Part shown: positions 1 to 9,156 of the stretch, piece after piece
Layout: every line of letters starts with the position of its first letter
Numbering within the stretch: position 1 is the stretch's first letter
DNA from: Synechococcus sp. RSCCF101
GTDB lineage: Bacteria; Cyanobacteriota; Cyanobacteriia; PCC-6307; Cyanobiaceae
Assembly (NCBI RefSeq): GCF_008807075.1
Contig: NZ_CP035632.1
Location: forward strand, 1,054,001-1,118,000
Direction of reading: 5' to 3'
Length of the DNA: 64,000 bases
Notes under the pieces: generated by a model
Databases searched by the model: none
What the model was told of the DNA's origin: nothing
Seen by the model: only the letters and a program-made list of their open reading frames with translations
Made by a program: the position numbers and the translations under genes

Positions 1-2
1 CG

Positions 3-593
3 CGCCTGCACGACATCGAGACCGATTTCCTCATCTATGGCATCGAGCTGGGCGACTACCTCTCACCCGACGGCGTCAGCTGCCGCATCAGCAGCTGGAC
101 CCGGCAGGAGGACCGCTCCCTGCCGCTGCGGGGCAAGATCAGCGGCGCCTACATCACCAGTTCACTGGCCAAGACCGAGGCGGTGCAGAGCGGCTTCGAT
201 GAAGCCCTGCTGCTCAACAGCCGCGGCAAGGTGAGCGAGGCCAGCGGCATGAACCTCTTCATCGTCCGCGACGGGGTGCTGATCACCCCCGGCGTGGATC
301 AGGACATTCTCGAGGGCATCACACGCGCCAGCGTGATCGAGCTGGCCCGCGACATGGGCATTCACGTGGTGGAGCGGGCGGTGGACAAGACCGAGCTGCT
401 GGTGGCCGACGAGGTCTTCCTCACCGGAACGGCGGCCAAGATCACCCCGATCCGCCGGGTGGAGACCACCGACCTCAGCGGACCCCGCCCGCTGATGACG
501 GCGCTCAAGCAGAAGCTCACGGCCATCACCGAGGGGCGCGAACCGGCCTATGAGCACTGGGTCACCCGGATCGCCCTCGATCAGGCTTCCTAA
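3..593 (+). CDS. ilvE: Branched-chain amino acid aminotransferase, 3' part (5' end outside window)
   Basis: PLP-dependent class IV aminotransferase that interconverts branched-chain amino acids and their 2-oxo acids in the cytosol. The frame is open from base 3 and has no start, so the N-terminal third is missing. Visible family marks are the SEASGMN motif (cofactor phosphate-binding region), then [12 protein letters not shown], and a [10 protein letters not shown] segment near the C-terminus, all in the usual order. The C-terminus looks complete and ends at TAA. metH begins about 30 bases downstream on the same strand, so the two are probably cotranscribed. A class IV relative such as a D-amino acid aminotransferase is less likely given these motifs. 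Confidence 0.93.
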   Translation, partial: RLHDIETDFLIYGIELGDYLSPDGVSCRISSWTRQEDRSLPLRGKISGAYITSSLAKTEAVQSGFDEALLLNSRGKVSEASGMNLFIVRDGVLITPGVDQDILEGITRASVIELARDMGIHVVERAVDKTELLVADEVFLTGTAAKITPIRRVETTDLSGPRPLMTALKQKLTAITEGREPAYEHWVTRIALDQAS

Positions 594-625
594 GATCATC
601 GGCCCAGGCGGAGCGGATCGAGTTG

Positions 626-3600
626 ATGGCCCAGGCGGAGACGCACCCAGCCCCTGTCGTTGAAGCGACGGGTCGTCACGCCGAACCCGCGCCCGAGGGC
701 TCCAGCGCCTTCCTCGAACGGTTGCACGCCCGCAACCGGCCTGTGCTGGTGTTCGACGGGGCGATGGGCACCTCGCTCCAGACCATGGACCTGACGGCCG
801 AGGACTTCGGCGGGCCGGTGCTGGAGGGCTGCAACGAGAACCTGGTGGTCACCCGGCCCGACGCCGTTCAGGAGGTGCACCGCCGCTTCCTCGAGGCCGG
901 CTGCGATGTGATCGAGACCGACACCTTCGGTGCCGCCTCGGTGGTGCTGGCGGAATACGGCCTCGAGGACCGGGCGCACGAGCTGAACCGGAGGGCGGCC
1001 GAACTGGCGAAGGAGGTGGCGCAGGCCTTCTCCACGCCGGAGAAACCGCGCTTCGTGGCCGGATCGATGGGGCCCACCACCAAGCTGCCCACCCTCGGCC
1101 ACATTCCCTTCGACACCCTGAGGAACGCCTATCAGGAGCAGGCCGAGGGGCTTCTGGCAGGCGGGGTGGATCTGTTGCTGGTCGAGACCTGCCAGGACGT
1201 GCTGCAGATCAAGGCCGCCCTCCAGGGCATCGAGGCCGCCTTCGAGACCTGGGGCGGCCGGCGGCCGCTGATGGTGTCGGTGACGATGGAGACCACGGGC
1301 ACCATGCTCGTCGGCTCGGACATCGCCGCCGTGGTGGCGATCCTGGAGCCCTTCCCCATCGACGTACTCGGGCTGAACTGCGCCACCGGGCCGGAGCAGA
1401 TGAAGGAGCACATCCGCTACCTGAGCGACCACAGCCCCTTCGTGCTGAGCTGCATCCCCAACGCCGGACTGCCGGAGAACGTGGGCGGCGTGGCCCACTA
1501 CCGGCTCCGGCCGATCGAACTGCGCATGCAGCTGCTCCACTTCGTGGAGGATCTGGGGGTGCAGGTGATCGGTGGCTGCTGCGGCACCACCCCGGATCAC
1601 ATCCGCGCTCTGGCGGAGATGGCGGAGGGGATGAGCCCGAAGACCCGGGCGATCCGCGGCCCCCGGGATCAGAGCGGACGTCCCTGCCTGGGCTATGAGC
1701 CCTCAGCGGCATCGATCTACGGAACCACCACCTACGAACAGGATCAGTCGTTCCTGATCATCGGGGAGCGCCTCAATGCCAGCGGATCGCGCAAGGTGCG
1801 CGATCTTCTGGCGGTGGAGGACTGGGACGGTCTGGTGGCCCTCGCCCGCGGGCAGGTGAAGGAGAACGCCCACGTTCTGGACGTGAACGTGGATTACGTG
1901 GGCCGCGACGGTGAGCGGGACATGCATGAGCTGGTCAGTCGTCTGGTCACGAACGTGACGCTGCCGCTGATGCTCGATTCCACCGAGTGGCAGAAAATGG
2001 AGGCCGGCCTCAAGGTGGCCGGCGGCAAGTGCATCCTCAATTCCACCAACTACGAGGACGGCGAGGAGCGCTTCTTCCGCGTCCTGCGGCTGGCGCGGGA
2101 TTACGGCGCCGGTGTGGTGGTGGGCACCATCGATGAACAGGGCATGGCCCGCACCGCGGACGCCAAGTTCGCCATCGCTCAGCGGGCCTACAGGGATGCG
2201 CTCGAATTCGGCATTCCCGCCCGGGAGCTCTTCTACGACCCCCTGGCCCTGCCCGTCTCCACCGGCATCGAGGACGACCGGCGCAACGGAGCGGAGACGA
2301 TCGAGGCCATCCGCCGCATCCGCCGCGATCTCCCCGGTGTGCATGTGCTGCTGGGGGTGTCCAACATCAGCTTCGGGCTGTCACCCGCCGCGCGCATCAC
2401 CCTGAATTCGGTCTTCCTGCATGACTGCTGCGCAGCCGGAATGGACGCCGCCATCGTCTCGCCGGCCAAGATCCTGCCCCTGATGAAGGTGTCAGAGGAG
2501 CACCAGCGCATCTGCCGCGATCTGATCCACGACCGGCGCCGCTTCGAGGGTGACGCATGCATCTACGACCCGCTCACCGAGCTCACCAGCCTGTTCGAGG
2601 GGGTGAGCGCCAAGGAGGCCCGCGCGTCGGGTCCCAGCCTGCAGGATCTGCCGGTCGAAGAGCGCCTCACCCGTCACATCATCGACGGCGAGCGGATCGG
2701 GCTGGAAGCGGCTCTCGATGAGGCGCTCAACCAGCATCCACCGCTGGAGATCGTCAACACCTTCCTGCTGGATGGCATGAAAGTGGTGGGAGAACTCTTC
2801 GGCAGCGGCCAGATGCAGCTGCCCTTCGTGCTGCAATCCGCCCAGACCATGAAGGCGGCGGTGGCCCATCTCGAACCGCACATGGAGAAGACCGAGGGGG
2901 GCAGCACCGCCAAGGCGAAGTTCCTGATCGCGACGGTGAAGGGCGATGTGCACGACATCGGCAAGAACCTCGTCGACATCATTCTCACCAACAATGGCTA
3001 CGAGGTGATCAATCTTGGCATCAAGCAGGAGGTGGGAGCCATCATCGAAGCCCAGCAGGAGCATCAGGCCGATTGCATCGCCATGAGCGGCCTGCTGGTC
3101 AAGTCCACCGCGTTCATGAAGGACAACCTCAGCGCCTTCAACGAGGCGGGAATTCATGTGCCCGTGGTGCTCGGTGGCGCGGCGCTCACTCCGCGCTTCG
3201 TGAATCGCGACTGCGCCGAGGTCTACGACGGCAAGGTGATCTACGGGCGCGATGCGTTCACCGACCTCCGTTTCATGGATGCCTACGTCGAGGCCCTGCG
3301 CGATGGCGTCTGGGACCACCGGCGCGGCTTCCTCTCCGGCACACCGGAGGGTATCCAGCTGGGTGGCGATGCCGGCGCCGGTGACGCCGCAGGCCCCGAC
3401 GATGACTCCGGCAGCACGGGGGAGGGCAGTCCCTCGGGGGATGGAACCGGCTCAGCGCCGATCCGTCGCGATCGGTCCGAGGCGGTGCCGGAGGAGCGGG
3501 CGGTTGAGCCTCCGTTCCTCGGCTGCCGCCATCTGCACGGCGATGCCATCCCCCTGGAGGAGGTGGCGGCCTATCTCGATCGCAATGCCCTCTATGCCGG

Positions 3601-4312
3601 GCAGTGGCAGCTGCGCAAGGCCAAGGGCCAGAGCCGCCAGGACTACGAGGCAATGCTGGCCGAGAAGGCCGAACCGGTGCTCAGCCACTGGCTGGGACGG
3701 GCCTGCGAGGAGGGCCTGCTGCAGCCGGCCGTGGCCTACGGCTATTTCCCCTGCGGCCGGGATGGGAACAGCGTGGTGGTCTACGCACCGGATGGAGCGG
3801 CAGGGGGAGCGGAACTGGGCCGCTTCGAGCTGCCCCGCCAGCGCAGCGGCAACCGGTACTGCATCGCCGACTTCTACAGGGATCTGCAGGACGGCAGGCC
3901 CGGCGATGTGCTGCCGATGCAAGCGGTGACCATGGGCGAGGAGGCGAGTCGGTTCGCTCAGGCCCTCTTCAGCGCCGACAACTACGCCGATTACCTCTAT
4001 TTCCATGGCCTCGCGGTGCAGATGGCCGAGGCCCTGGCGGAGTGGGTCCATGCCCGGATCCGCCGGGAATGCGGCTTCGGGGACCAGGAGCCCGACAGCC
4101 TGCGGGGTGTGCTCGCCCAGCACTACCGGGGCAGCCGATACTCCTTCGGCTACCCGGCCTGCCCGAATGTGGCCGACTCGCGCCAGCAGCTGGCGTGGCT
4201 GGACGCCGGATCCATCGGTCTGAGCATGGACGAGAGCGACCAGCTCAATCCCGAACAGAGCACCACCGCGCTTGTGGCGCTTCACAGTCAGGCGCGCTAC
4301 TTCAGCGCCTGA
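626..4312 (+). CDS. metH: B12-dependent methionine synthase
   Basis: Transfers the methyl group of 5-methyltetrahydrofolate to homocysteine through cobalamin. All four modules are present in 1,228 residues. The homocysteine-binding barrel is at about 20-340, with zinc cysteines at 252, 318 and 319 (GLNCATG and GGCCGTT). The pterin-binding barrel is at about 375-640 ([11 protein letters not shown]). The B12 cap and Rossmann modules are at about 670-905, with the cobalt-ligand His776 in GDVHDIG. The reactivation domain occupies about 955-1228. The ATG at 626 was chosen; a TTG codon directly precedes it in frame. Oddity: an acidic, Gly/Ser-rich linker of about 45 residues (about 912-955) separates the B12 and activation modules. 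No room exists upstream for a cobalamin riboswitch because ilvE ends about 30 bases before. Confidence 0.97.
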   Translation: MAQAETHPAPVVEATGRHAEPAPEGSSAFLERLHARNRPVLVFDGAMGTSLQTMDLTAEDFGGPVLEGCNENLVVTRPDAVQEVHRRFLEAGCDVIETDTFGAASVVLAEYGLEDRAHELNRRAAELAKEVAQAFSTPEKPRFVAGSMGPTTKLPTLGHIPFDTLRNAYQEQAEGLLAGGVDLLLVETCQDVLQIKAALQGIEAAFETWGGRRPLMVSVTMETTGTMLVGSDIAAVVAILEPFPIDVLGLNCATGPEQMKEHIRYLSDHSPFVLSCIPNAGLPENVGGVAHYRLRPIELRMQLLHFVEDLGVQVIGGCCGTTPDHIRALAEMAEGMSPKTRAIRGPRDQSGRPCLGYEPSAASIYGTTTYEQDQSFLIIGERLNASGSRKVRDLLAVEDWDGLVALARGQVKENAHVLDVNVDYVGRDGERDMHELVSRLVTNVTLPLMLDSTEWQKMEAGLKVAGGKCILNSTNYEDGEERFFRVLRLARDYGAGVVVGTIDEQGMARTADAKFAIAQRAYRDALEFGIPARELFYDPLALPVSTGIEDDRRNGAETIEAIRRIRRDLPGVHVLLGVSNISFGLSPAARITLNSVFLHDCCAAGMDAAIVSPAKILPLMKVSEEHQRICRDLIHDRRRFEGDACIYDPLTELTSLFEGVSAKEARASGPSLQDLPVEERLTRHIIDGERIGLEAALDEALNQHPPLEIVNTFLLDGMKVVGELFGSGQMQLPFVLQSAQTMKAAVAHLEPHMEKTEGGSTAKAKFLIATVKGDVHDIGKNLVDIILTNNGYEVINLGIKQEVGAIIEAQQEHQADCIAMSGLLVKSTAFMKDNLSAFNEAGIHVPVVLGGAALTPRFVNRDCAEVYDGKVIYGRDAFTDLRFMDAYVEALRDGVWDHRRGFLSGTPEGIQLGGDAGAGDAAGPDDDSGSTGEGSPSGDGTGSAPIRRDRSEAVPEERAVEPPFLGCRHLHGDAIPLEEVAAYLDRNALYAGQWQLRKAKGQSRQDYEAMLAEKAEPVLSHWLGRACEEGLLQPAVAYGYFPCGRDGNSVVVYAPDGAAGGAELGRFELPRQRSGNRYCIADFYRDLQDGRPGDVLPMQAVTMGEEASRFAQALFSADNYADYLYFHGLAVQMAEALAEWVHARIRRECGFGDQEPDSLRGVLAQHYRGSRYSFGYPACPNVADSRQQLAWLDAGSIGLSMDESDQLNPEQSTTALVALHSQARYFSA

Positions 4313-4348
4313 ATCGGCTCCCGGAGGGGGTCGGGACCAGCCGGCTCC

Positions 4349-4576
4349 TCAGCTGCAGAGGGCTTCCATGGTGTCGATGACCTCCTGCTGGAAGTCATCG
4401 AGTGAATCGGAGTCGCTCAGGTCCACCCCTTCACCCGCTGCGTTCTGGGTGAGCTCCTGGAAATGGAACGCCCCCTCCCCGTGGGCGAGGAATTCGATGG
4501 CCGAGCTCTCACCACTCTCCTTGAAGGCATCGCACAGGGCGAGGAACGCCGCGTCTTCCTGAAACTCCCACTGCAT
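4349..4576 (-). CDS. Small acidic conserved hypothetical protein (75 aa)
   Basis: Convergent with metH. The product is strongly acidic (many Glu/Asp, essentially no Lys/Arg), has no membrane segment or signal, and ends in a helical segment rich in Asp, Ser and Glu (DLSDSDSLDDF). I recognise no domain. It is kept as a gene because it fills the spacer neatly, begins with ATG, and has the composition of a real cytosolic acidic protein rather than the Arg/Pro/Ala-rich composition of GC-rich shadow frames. Function unknown. Confidence 0.6.
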   Translation of the reverse strand: MQWEFQEDAAFLALCDAFKESGESSAIEFLAHGEGAFHFQELTQNAAGEGVDLSDSDSLDDFQQEVIDTMEALCS

Positions 4577-4709
4577 GTGCTGCTCTGCCGCGTTCCGTGC
4601 GTTGTTTCAAAACCTTTAAGGCCTGCCCCCCCGGTGTCGTCAACCGCCTGTGGGCAGGCAGCGGCATTGATTCGTCAGACTCGAACCCAGGTCTTCACAT
4701 CCGGCATCG

Positions 4710-5108
4710 ATGGAATCGGCGCCTGCATCCGCCCCGGACACCGCACGCAATGTTCTCGATCAACCCCTGCAGCGCTGCAGCTGTGAGCCGATGACCGGCT
4801 GGTTCCGGGATGGCAGCTGCCGCACCGATGCCGCCGATCTCGGCCGTCACACGGTCTGCTGCGTCATGAACGAGGCCTTTCTCTCGTACAGCAAGGCTCA
4901 GGGCAACGACCTCTCCACCCCAGTGCCGGCCTTCGGCTTTCCCGGCCTCAGGCCGGGCGATCACTGGTGCGTCTGCGCCAGCCGCTGGCTTCAGGCCCAT
5001 GACGACGGCATGGCACCACCGGTGCGGCTGGACGCCACCGAGATCAGCACCCTGGAGGTCATTCCGATCGCCACCCTGAAGGCCAGGGCCTACCAGGGGA
5101 TGGCCTGA
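4710..5108 (+). CDS. DUF2237 family protein
   Basis: A 132-residue protein with the cysteine-containing signature of the DUF2237 family: CSCEPMTGW at about residue 28, a TDAADLGRHTVCCVMNEAFL segment, FGFPGLRPGDHWCVC around residue 80, and VRLDATEISTLEVI near the end. The family is found in bacteria and some eukaryotes; its biochemical role is not established. Its 3' end overlaps the convergent SDR gene by 19 bases. Full length for the family. Confidence 0.85.
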   Translation: MESAPASAPDTARNVLDQPLQRCSCEPMTGWFRDGSCRTDAADLGRHTVCCVMNEAFLSYSKAQGNDLSTPVPAFGFPGLRPGDHWCVCASRWLQAHDDGMAPPVRLDATEISTLEVIPIATLKARAYQGMA

Positions 5109-5836
5109 CCGTCCCAGGCCAGGAAGTCCCCGCTCCGCTCGGGCGTCTGGGCCTGGAGCACATCGAGCAGATGGCCGGCGGCCCGCTCCGGGGTGAACAG
5201 GCGGCCCTGGGGAACGGACGCCTGAAACGGTCTGGAGAGCGGCGTGTCCGTCGTGCCGGGATGGAGCAGGGTGACGCAGGTCTGGGGGCGCCGGCGGCGC
5301 CACTCCAGAGCCAGGCAGGTGAGGAGCTGGTTCTGGGCGGCCTTGGCCGCCCGGTAGCTGTACCAGCCGCCGCTGCGGTTGTCCCCGATGCTGCCCACAC
5401 GGGCCGAGAGGCTGGCGAACTGACAGGGCTGGTCGCGGGGCATGGCCGGAGCCAGAGCCCGGGCCAGCAGCAGGGGGCCGAAGGCGTTGACAGCGAAGAC
5501 CCGCTCCAGCGAGTGGAACGTCACATGGTCGAGCCGCTTTTCGGGGCTCAGTCCCTCCCCATGCAGCACCCCCAGAGCCACGATGACCAGCCTCAGCGGC
5601 TGTGCCTCGGCCAGAACGGCCTCACCGAGCCGGTCCAGGCTGTCACCGTCACGGACATCGAGAGGCAGCACCCTCACCGCACCGGCCCGCTCCGCCGCGA
5701 GCGCACGCTCCGGATCGCGGCTGGTGGCCCACACCCGCAGCCCCGGTGCTCGGGAGGCCAGGGCCGCCACGAGGGCATGGCCCAGACCTCCGGCACCCAC
5801 CACCAACGCCGTCCCGCTCCACCGGCCCCAGTCCAT
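5090..5836 (-). CDS. Short-chain dehydrogenase/reductase (SDR)
   Basis: NAD(P)-binding Rossmann-fold oxidoreductase of 248 residues; substrate unknown. The N-terminal nucleotide-binding glycine motif is VVGAGGLGHALV (residues about 12-23) and the catalytic Tyr-Lys pair sits in SYRAAK near residue 170; the upstream serine region SARVGSIGD is also present. It resembles the C-factor/short SDR group. It reads from the left side of a divergent spacer shared with the SpoIID gene and converges on DUF2237. Confidence 0.85.
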   Translation of the reverse strand: MDWGRWSGTALVVGAGGLGHALVAALASRAPGLRVWATSRDPERALAAERAGAVRVLPLDVRDGDSLDRLGEAVLAEAQPLRLVIVALGVLHGEGLSPEKRLDHVTFHSLERVFAVNAFGPLLLARALAPAMPRDQPCQFASLSARVGSIGDNRSGGWYSYRAAKAAQNQLLTCLALEWRRRRPQTCVTLLHPGTTDTPLSRPFQASVPQGRLFTPERAAGHLLDVLQAQTPERSGDFLAWDGQAIPW

Positions 5837-5991
5837 CCGCCCATGCCGCCGTCGGCCTCACCATGGCGCAGAGGTCTGTTCCACGCGGCTCTGGAATCGG
5901 CGATGATCGCCGCTGCAGTGATGTCCGGGCACCGGTGATCTGGCCAGGTCCCATCCGCAATGGTCACGGGAGTCGCCTGGGCCGGCGCACC

Positions 5992-6969
5992 ATGAGGGGC
6001 TCAAGCCGCGGATTCGCGGTGGCCGGAGCCCTGCTGCTCGCCCTGGGCGGGGGCATCGGGCTCGAGCGACTGCGCAGCGGCCCGGCCGGTCGGGTCGCTC
6101 TTTCCTGGCCATGGGCGCCGGAAGCGGCCTCCGCGGATGCGGAGGTCGCGCTGGCCACCCTGCTGGAGCGGCCCGAAGGCCCTGCGCGGACCGCCATCGA
6201 TTCCGCTCGGGAATCCGAGCCGGCTCCTGCCGTCCCGCCGATCCCGGTGCCCGGCGAGGGGCTGGTGATCCGGGTGGGGCTGGTCAGCCAGGGCCGGCAG
6301 GCCAGCCTGGGCGGAACGGCCGCCTGGACGTGCACCCGCTCCGATGGCGGGCGGCTGCAGATGCCTGCGGGAGGTAGCAGGGGCCTGGGCCCCATCCTCG
6401 CCGGCCGTGGCTCGGCGTTGTGCCGGTCGGTCCCGGGTGGAACGCTCACGGTCAATGGCACCGCCTACGCCGGTGAGCTGCAGCTGTTCGCGGGCGATGG
6501 GGGCGCCACGATCGTCAACAACCTGCCGCTCGAGGACTACATCGCCTCGGTGGTGGGCGCCGAGATGCCGGCGAGCTGGCCCGAGCACGCCCTCCGAGCC
6601 CAGGCCGTGGCCGCACGCTCCTATGCCCTGGCCCACATGGCCAGACCGGCGACGACCCTGTTCCACCTCGGCGACACCACCCGCTGGCAGGCATACCGGG
6701 GTCTGGCCAGCCGCCATCCGCGCACGCGTCAGGCCGCGGCCGACACCGAGGGGATGATCCTCAGTTTCCGGGGCGGCATCGTGGAGAGCCTCTATGCCGC
6801 CACCGACGGCATCAGCCGGGAGGCCCATGGCCACCTCGGCGCCAGCATGAGCCAGCACGGCGCCCGGACGCTGGCGGAGCGGGGACTCACTTACGTGCAG
6901 ATTCTGGGGCGCTACTACCAGGGCGCGTCGCTGGCGCGACTGAACCGGTCGACGGGCCGTGAGAGCTGA
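5992..6969 (+). CDS. SpoIID/LytB domain protein, secreted or membrane-anchored
   Basis: Contains the SpoIID/LytB fold, whose founding members act on peptidoglycan (SpoIID is a lytic transglycosylase). The start at ATG 5992 gives an N-terminal hydrophobic segment (residues about 7-22), consistent with a signal anchor. A Pro/Ala-rich spacer is followed by the core motif EMPASWPEHALRAQAVAARS at about residue 190 and a C-terminal GASMSQHGA with LGRYYQGA. The central stretch usually present between the two halves is much shorter than in Bacillus SpoIID. Its last codons overlap the GTG of the next gene by 11 bases, so the pair is likely translationally linked. Confidence 0.82.
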   Translation: MRGSSRGFAVAGALLLALGGGIGLERLRSGPAGRVALSWPWAPEAASADAEVALATLLERPEGPARTAIDSARESEPAPAVPPIPVPGEGLVIRVGLVSQGRQASLGGTAAWTCTRSDGGRLQMPAGGSRGLGPILAGRGSALCRSVPGGTLTVNGTAYAGELQLFAGDGGATIVNNLPLEDYIASVVGAEMPASWPEHALRAQAVAARSYALAHMARPATTLFHLGDTTRWQAYRGLASRHPRTRQAAADTEGMILSFRGGIVESLYAATDGISREAHGHLGASMSQHGARTLAERGLTYVQILGRYYQGASLARLNRSTGRES

Positions 6970-7861
6970 CTCCTCCCTCCCGCCGGTCCCGCCTGGAGCC
7001 TGGCCCGGCTCCAGGGACCTGCTGGAGAGGGCGCTGCAGCGCTCCAGAAGCGCCCTGTCGGCAGGAGCGCTGATCCCACTGGAGACCTGCCTGGAACGGG
7101 AACCGGCCCTGGAGCCGTTCCAGGTGCGCCACCTGCTCAGCCGCACCCCCAAGCATCTGCGGGAGCCGGGTCCGAGAGCGAATCCCTTCCTGCCCTGGGA
7201 CTCGCGCCTGGAGGTGGAGCGCTTCGACACGGGTCACGTGGTGCTGCTGAACAAGTTCCCCGTGCAGCCCGGCCATCTGCTGCTGATCACCGACCACTGG
7301 CAGCCTCAGGACGGCTGGCTCAACGCGAGGGACTGGGCCGCCATGGCCCGGATGGAGAGCGACACAAGCGGGCTCTGGTTCTTCAACAGCTGCGGCGCGG
7401 CCGGAGCGAGCCAGCCCCATCGCCACCTTCAGCTGCTGCCGCGCAGTGGCTCCGAGCGGGCCTGCCCGCTGGAGCAGCGCTACCGGCTCGGCGCCGAACG
7501 GGCGGCGCGGGGCAGCGGCCATCAGCGTCTGGATCCCTGGTGGGCGATGGTGAGCCCGAGGCGGGAGCGGGACCCGGCGCGGCGCGCCGGCGAGCTGGCG
7601 GGCCTGTACCGGCATCACCTGGGCGTCCTGGACTGCGGCAGCCCGGAGCAGCAGGTCCGTCCGGCAGCGCCCTACAACCTGCTCATCACGCCGGACTGGT
7701 TTCTCACCATTCGGCGTCGCCGTGAACGGCAGGCCGGTATCAGCGTCAACGCGCTCGGATTCGCCGGCTACCTGCTCACCACCGAGCGGGCCGATCGGGA
7801 CTGGCTCCGCCGCCATGGGGGTGATGGGCTGCTGCAGGAGGTGGTGGCCACGGTTCCGTAG
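6959..7861 (+). CDS. Ap4A phosphorylase / ATP adenylyltransferase-like HIT protein
   Basis: 300-residue protein of the Ap4A phosphorylase group, which splits diadenosine tetraphosphate phosphorolytically to ADP and ATP. The catalytic HIT-like motif is QPHRHLQLLP near residue 153, preceded by LNKFPVQPGHLLLIT, which is typical of the family. A C-terminal segment with PYNLLIT and FLTIRRRRE completes the domain. It starts with GTG inside the end of the SpoIID gene. Substrate specificity is inferred from family; dinucleotide polyphosphate hydrolysis is the safest statement. Confidence 0.82.
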   Translation: MRADSSLPPVPPGAWPGSRDLLERALQRSRSALSAGALIPLETCLEREPALEPFQVRHLLSRTPKHLREPGPRANPFLPWDSRLEVERFDTGHVVLLNKFPVQPGHLLLITDHWQPQDGWLNARDWAAMARMESDTSGLWFFNSCGAAGASQPHRHLQLLPRSGSERACPLEQRYRLGAERAARGSGHQRLDPWWAMVSPRRERDPARRAGELAGLYRHHLGVLDCGSPEQQVRPAAPYNLLITPDWFLTIRRRRERQAGISVNALGFAGYLLTTERADRDWLRRHGGDGLLQEVVATVP

Positions 7862-7954
7862 TTCCACGGTTGTCGGCGGCGGGGCGTTTCTGGGTGGCTG
7901 AAAGGAGGGAGAGGCCGATCAGCGCCGCTCCTCCGTTCCCTCACCCCGCCAGCC

Positions 7955-8731
7955 ATGGCCATGCTCTGCCCCTCCACCGTCCGCCCCCTGCCGGAACGGC
8001 CGTCCGACACGATTCGCCCCCTGGAACCGGCGCGGCGCAACCGACGGGTCGCCCGCTACAGGGAGCTGGTCCGACCATTGGCGGTCCACTACGCCCGCTG
8101 CAGCAACCAGGAGCTCGAGGATCTGATCCAGGTGGGACTGATGGGCCTGATGCGGGCCGCCGAGGGCTTCGACGACAGTCGCCAGGACTGCTTTCCGGCC
8201 TACGCCCGATCCCACATCCGGGGGGCGATCCTGCACTACCTGCGGGATCAGGCGCCGGTCATCCGGCTGCCGCGCCGCCAGGTGGAGCTCGAGAAGAGCG
8301 TGCGGCGCTTGGAGGGCCGGGCTCACGGCGTGGCAGATGCACCGTTGACGCCCCTGGAGATCGCCGCACGGCTGGGCATGGACGCAGCGGCGTGGCAGCG
8401 CTTCGAGCGCAACAGGCAGCTCAGCCGGATCACGAGCCTGGAGGGGATCGACCGGCCCGATGTCAGCCCCTCGGAAGAGCCCGAGAACAGGGAGCGACGG
8501 GACCGGGTCGCGCGTGCCCTGAATCAGCTGGAACCCTGCAGGCGCCGGATCGTTGCCGCCGTGGTGATGGAGGGCCGGAGCCTGAGGCAGGTGGGGGCCG
8601 AGCTGGGGATCAGCCCGATGACGGTGCAGCGACGGCTGAAGAGCGCCCTGGCGGAACTGGCCCGCAGCCTGGCTGATCTTCAGGACTGGGGAGCCTGCTC
8701 GGAGGGTGCGGCCGCATCCCGGTCGATCTGA
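7955..8731 (+). CDS. sigF: RNA polymerase sigma factor, SigF-like (group 3 sigma-70)
   Basis: 258-residue alternative sigma factor. Region 2 shows NQELEDLIQVGLMGLMRAAEGFD and YARSHIRGAILHYLRD (promoter -10 recognition and core binding), region 3 covers about 125-160, and region 4 is a helix-turn-helix (LRQVGAELGISPMTVQRRLKSAL) near the C-terminus. The absence of region 1.1 and the short length fit group 3. In cyanobacteria SigF-type factors control motility and cell-surface genes, but the regulon here is unknown. The 3' end overlaps the convergent 68-aa gene by about 50 bases. Start ATG 7955; no obvious anti-sigma gene adjoins. Confidence 0.88.
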   Translation: MAMLCPSTVRPLPERPSDTIRPLEPARRNRRVARYRELVRPLAVHYARCSNQELEDLIQVGLMGLMRAAEGFDDSRQDCFPAYARSHIRGAILHYLRDQAPVIRLPRRQVELEKSVRRLEGRAHGVADAPLTPLEIAARLGMDAAAWQRFERNRQLSRITSLEGIDRPDVSPSEEPENRERRDRVARALNQLEPCRRRIVAAVVMEGRSLRQVGAELGISPMTVQRRLKSALAELARSLADLQDWGACSEGAAASRSI

Positions 8732-8886
8732 GACTGGAGGGCGCTGATGGCCCCGTCGAGGGCCGCCAGCTGACGCTCGAGACCGTCCCGCCAGAACTGC
8801 AGCATCGACAGCTTGCGTTGCTGATGGCGGCGACGGGCGTCCAGGTGGTCGCCGGACCCGGAGCAGCAGGTGAAGGGAGGCAGCAT
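8680..8886 (-). CDS. Small conserved coiled-coil-like protein (68 aa)
   Basis: Short protein with a helical centre: RKLSMLQFWRDGLERQLAAL then DGAISALQSQI. This pattern (a basic helix leading into a short leucine-zipper-like helix) resembles a small protein widely present in cyanobacteria without assigned function; the resemblance is from memory. It overlaps the end of sigF on the opposite strand. An internal ATG at about 8805 could be the real start. No enzymatic motif. Confidence 0.55.
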   Translation of the reverse strand: MLPPFTCCSGSGDHLDARRRHQQRKLSMLQFWRDGLERQLAALDGAISALQSQIDRDAAAPSEQAPQS

Positions 8887-9156
8887 TCCCAGCGAGGAGT
8901 GAATCGGGCTGGTTCTAGCGACTGGCCTGCGGCCACCGGGGCCGGGGGTGTGAGCCTCACCGGGTGGCCGGGCCGGGTCGGCCGGGCGTCCCGGCCACTT
9001 ATGGTCCGCCGCAGTACGCCGGATCCGCTTGTGGCACGCGAGGACTCGACGCCCTCGCCACGCCTGTCAAGGGCCTGGCAGCCAAAACAATTCCGAGAAT
9101 CGGCGTCCTCCCGCGGGGCGCTGGTCAGGTTGGAGAGAGGTGCACGGGCTGAGGCC
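8887..9156. other. 270-base spacer with a perfect GC hairpin
   Basis: Divergent spacer between the 68-aa gene and the DUF3370 gene. It holds a perfect 7-bp inverted repeat with a 3-base loop at 8980-8996 (GGCCGGG-CGT-CCCGGCC), with no T-run on either side, so it is not a classical terminator. No tRNA or recognisable small RNA was found. Promoters for both flanking genes should lie here but no convincing -35/-10 pair was seen. Confidence 0.4.

Noticed and set aside
594-625. Cobalamin riboswitch upstream of metH
   Set aside because: Only about 30 bases separate ilvE and metH, too short for a B12 riboswitch.
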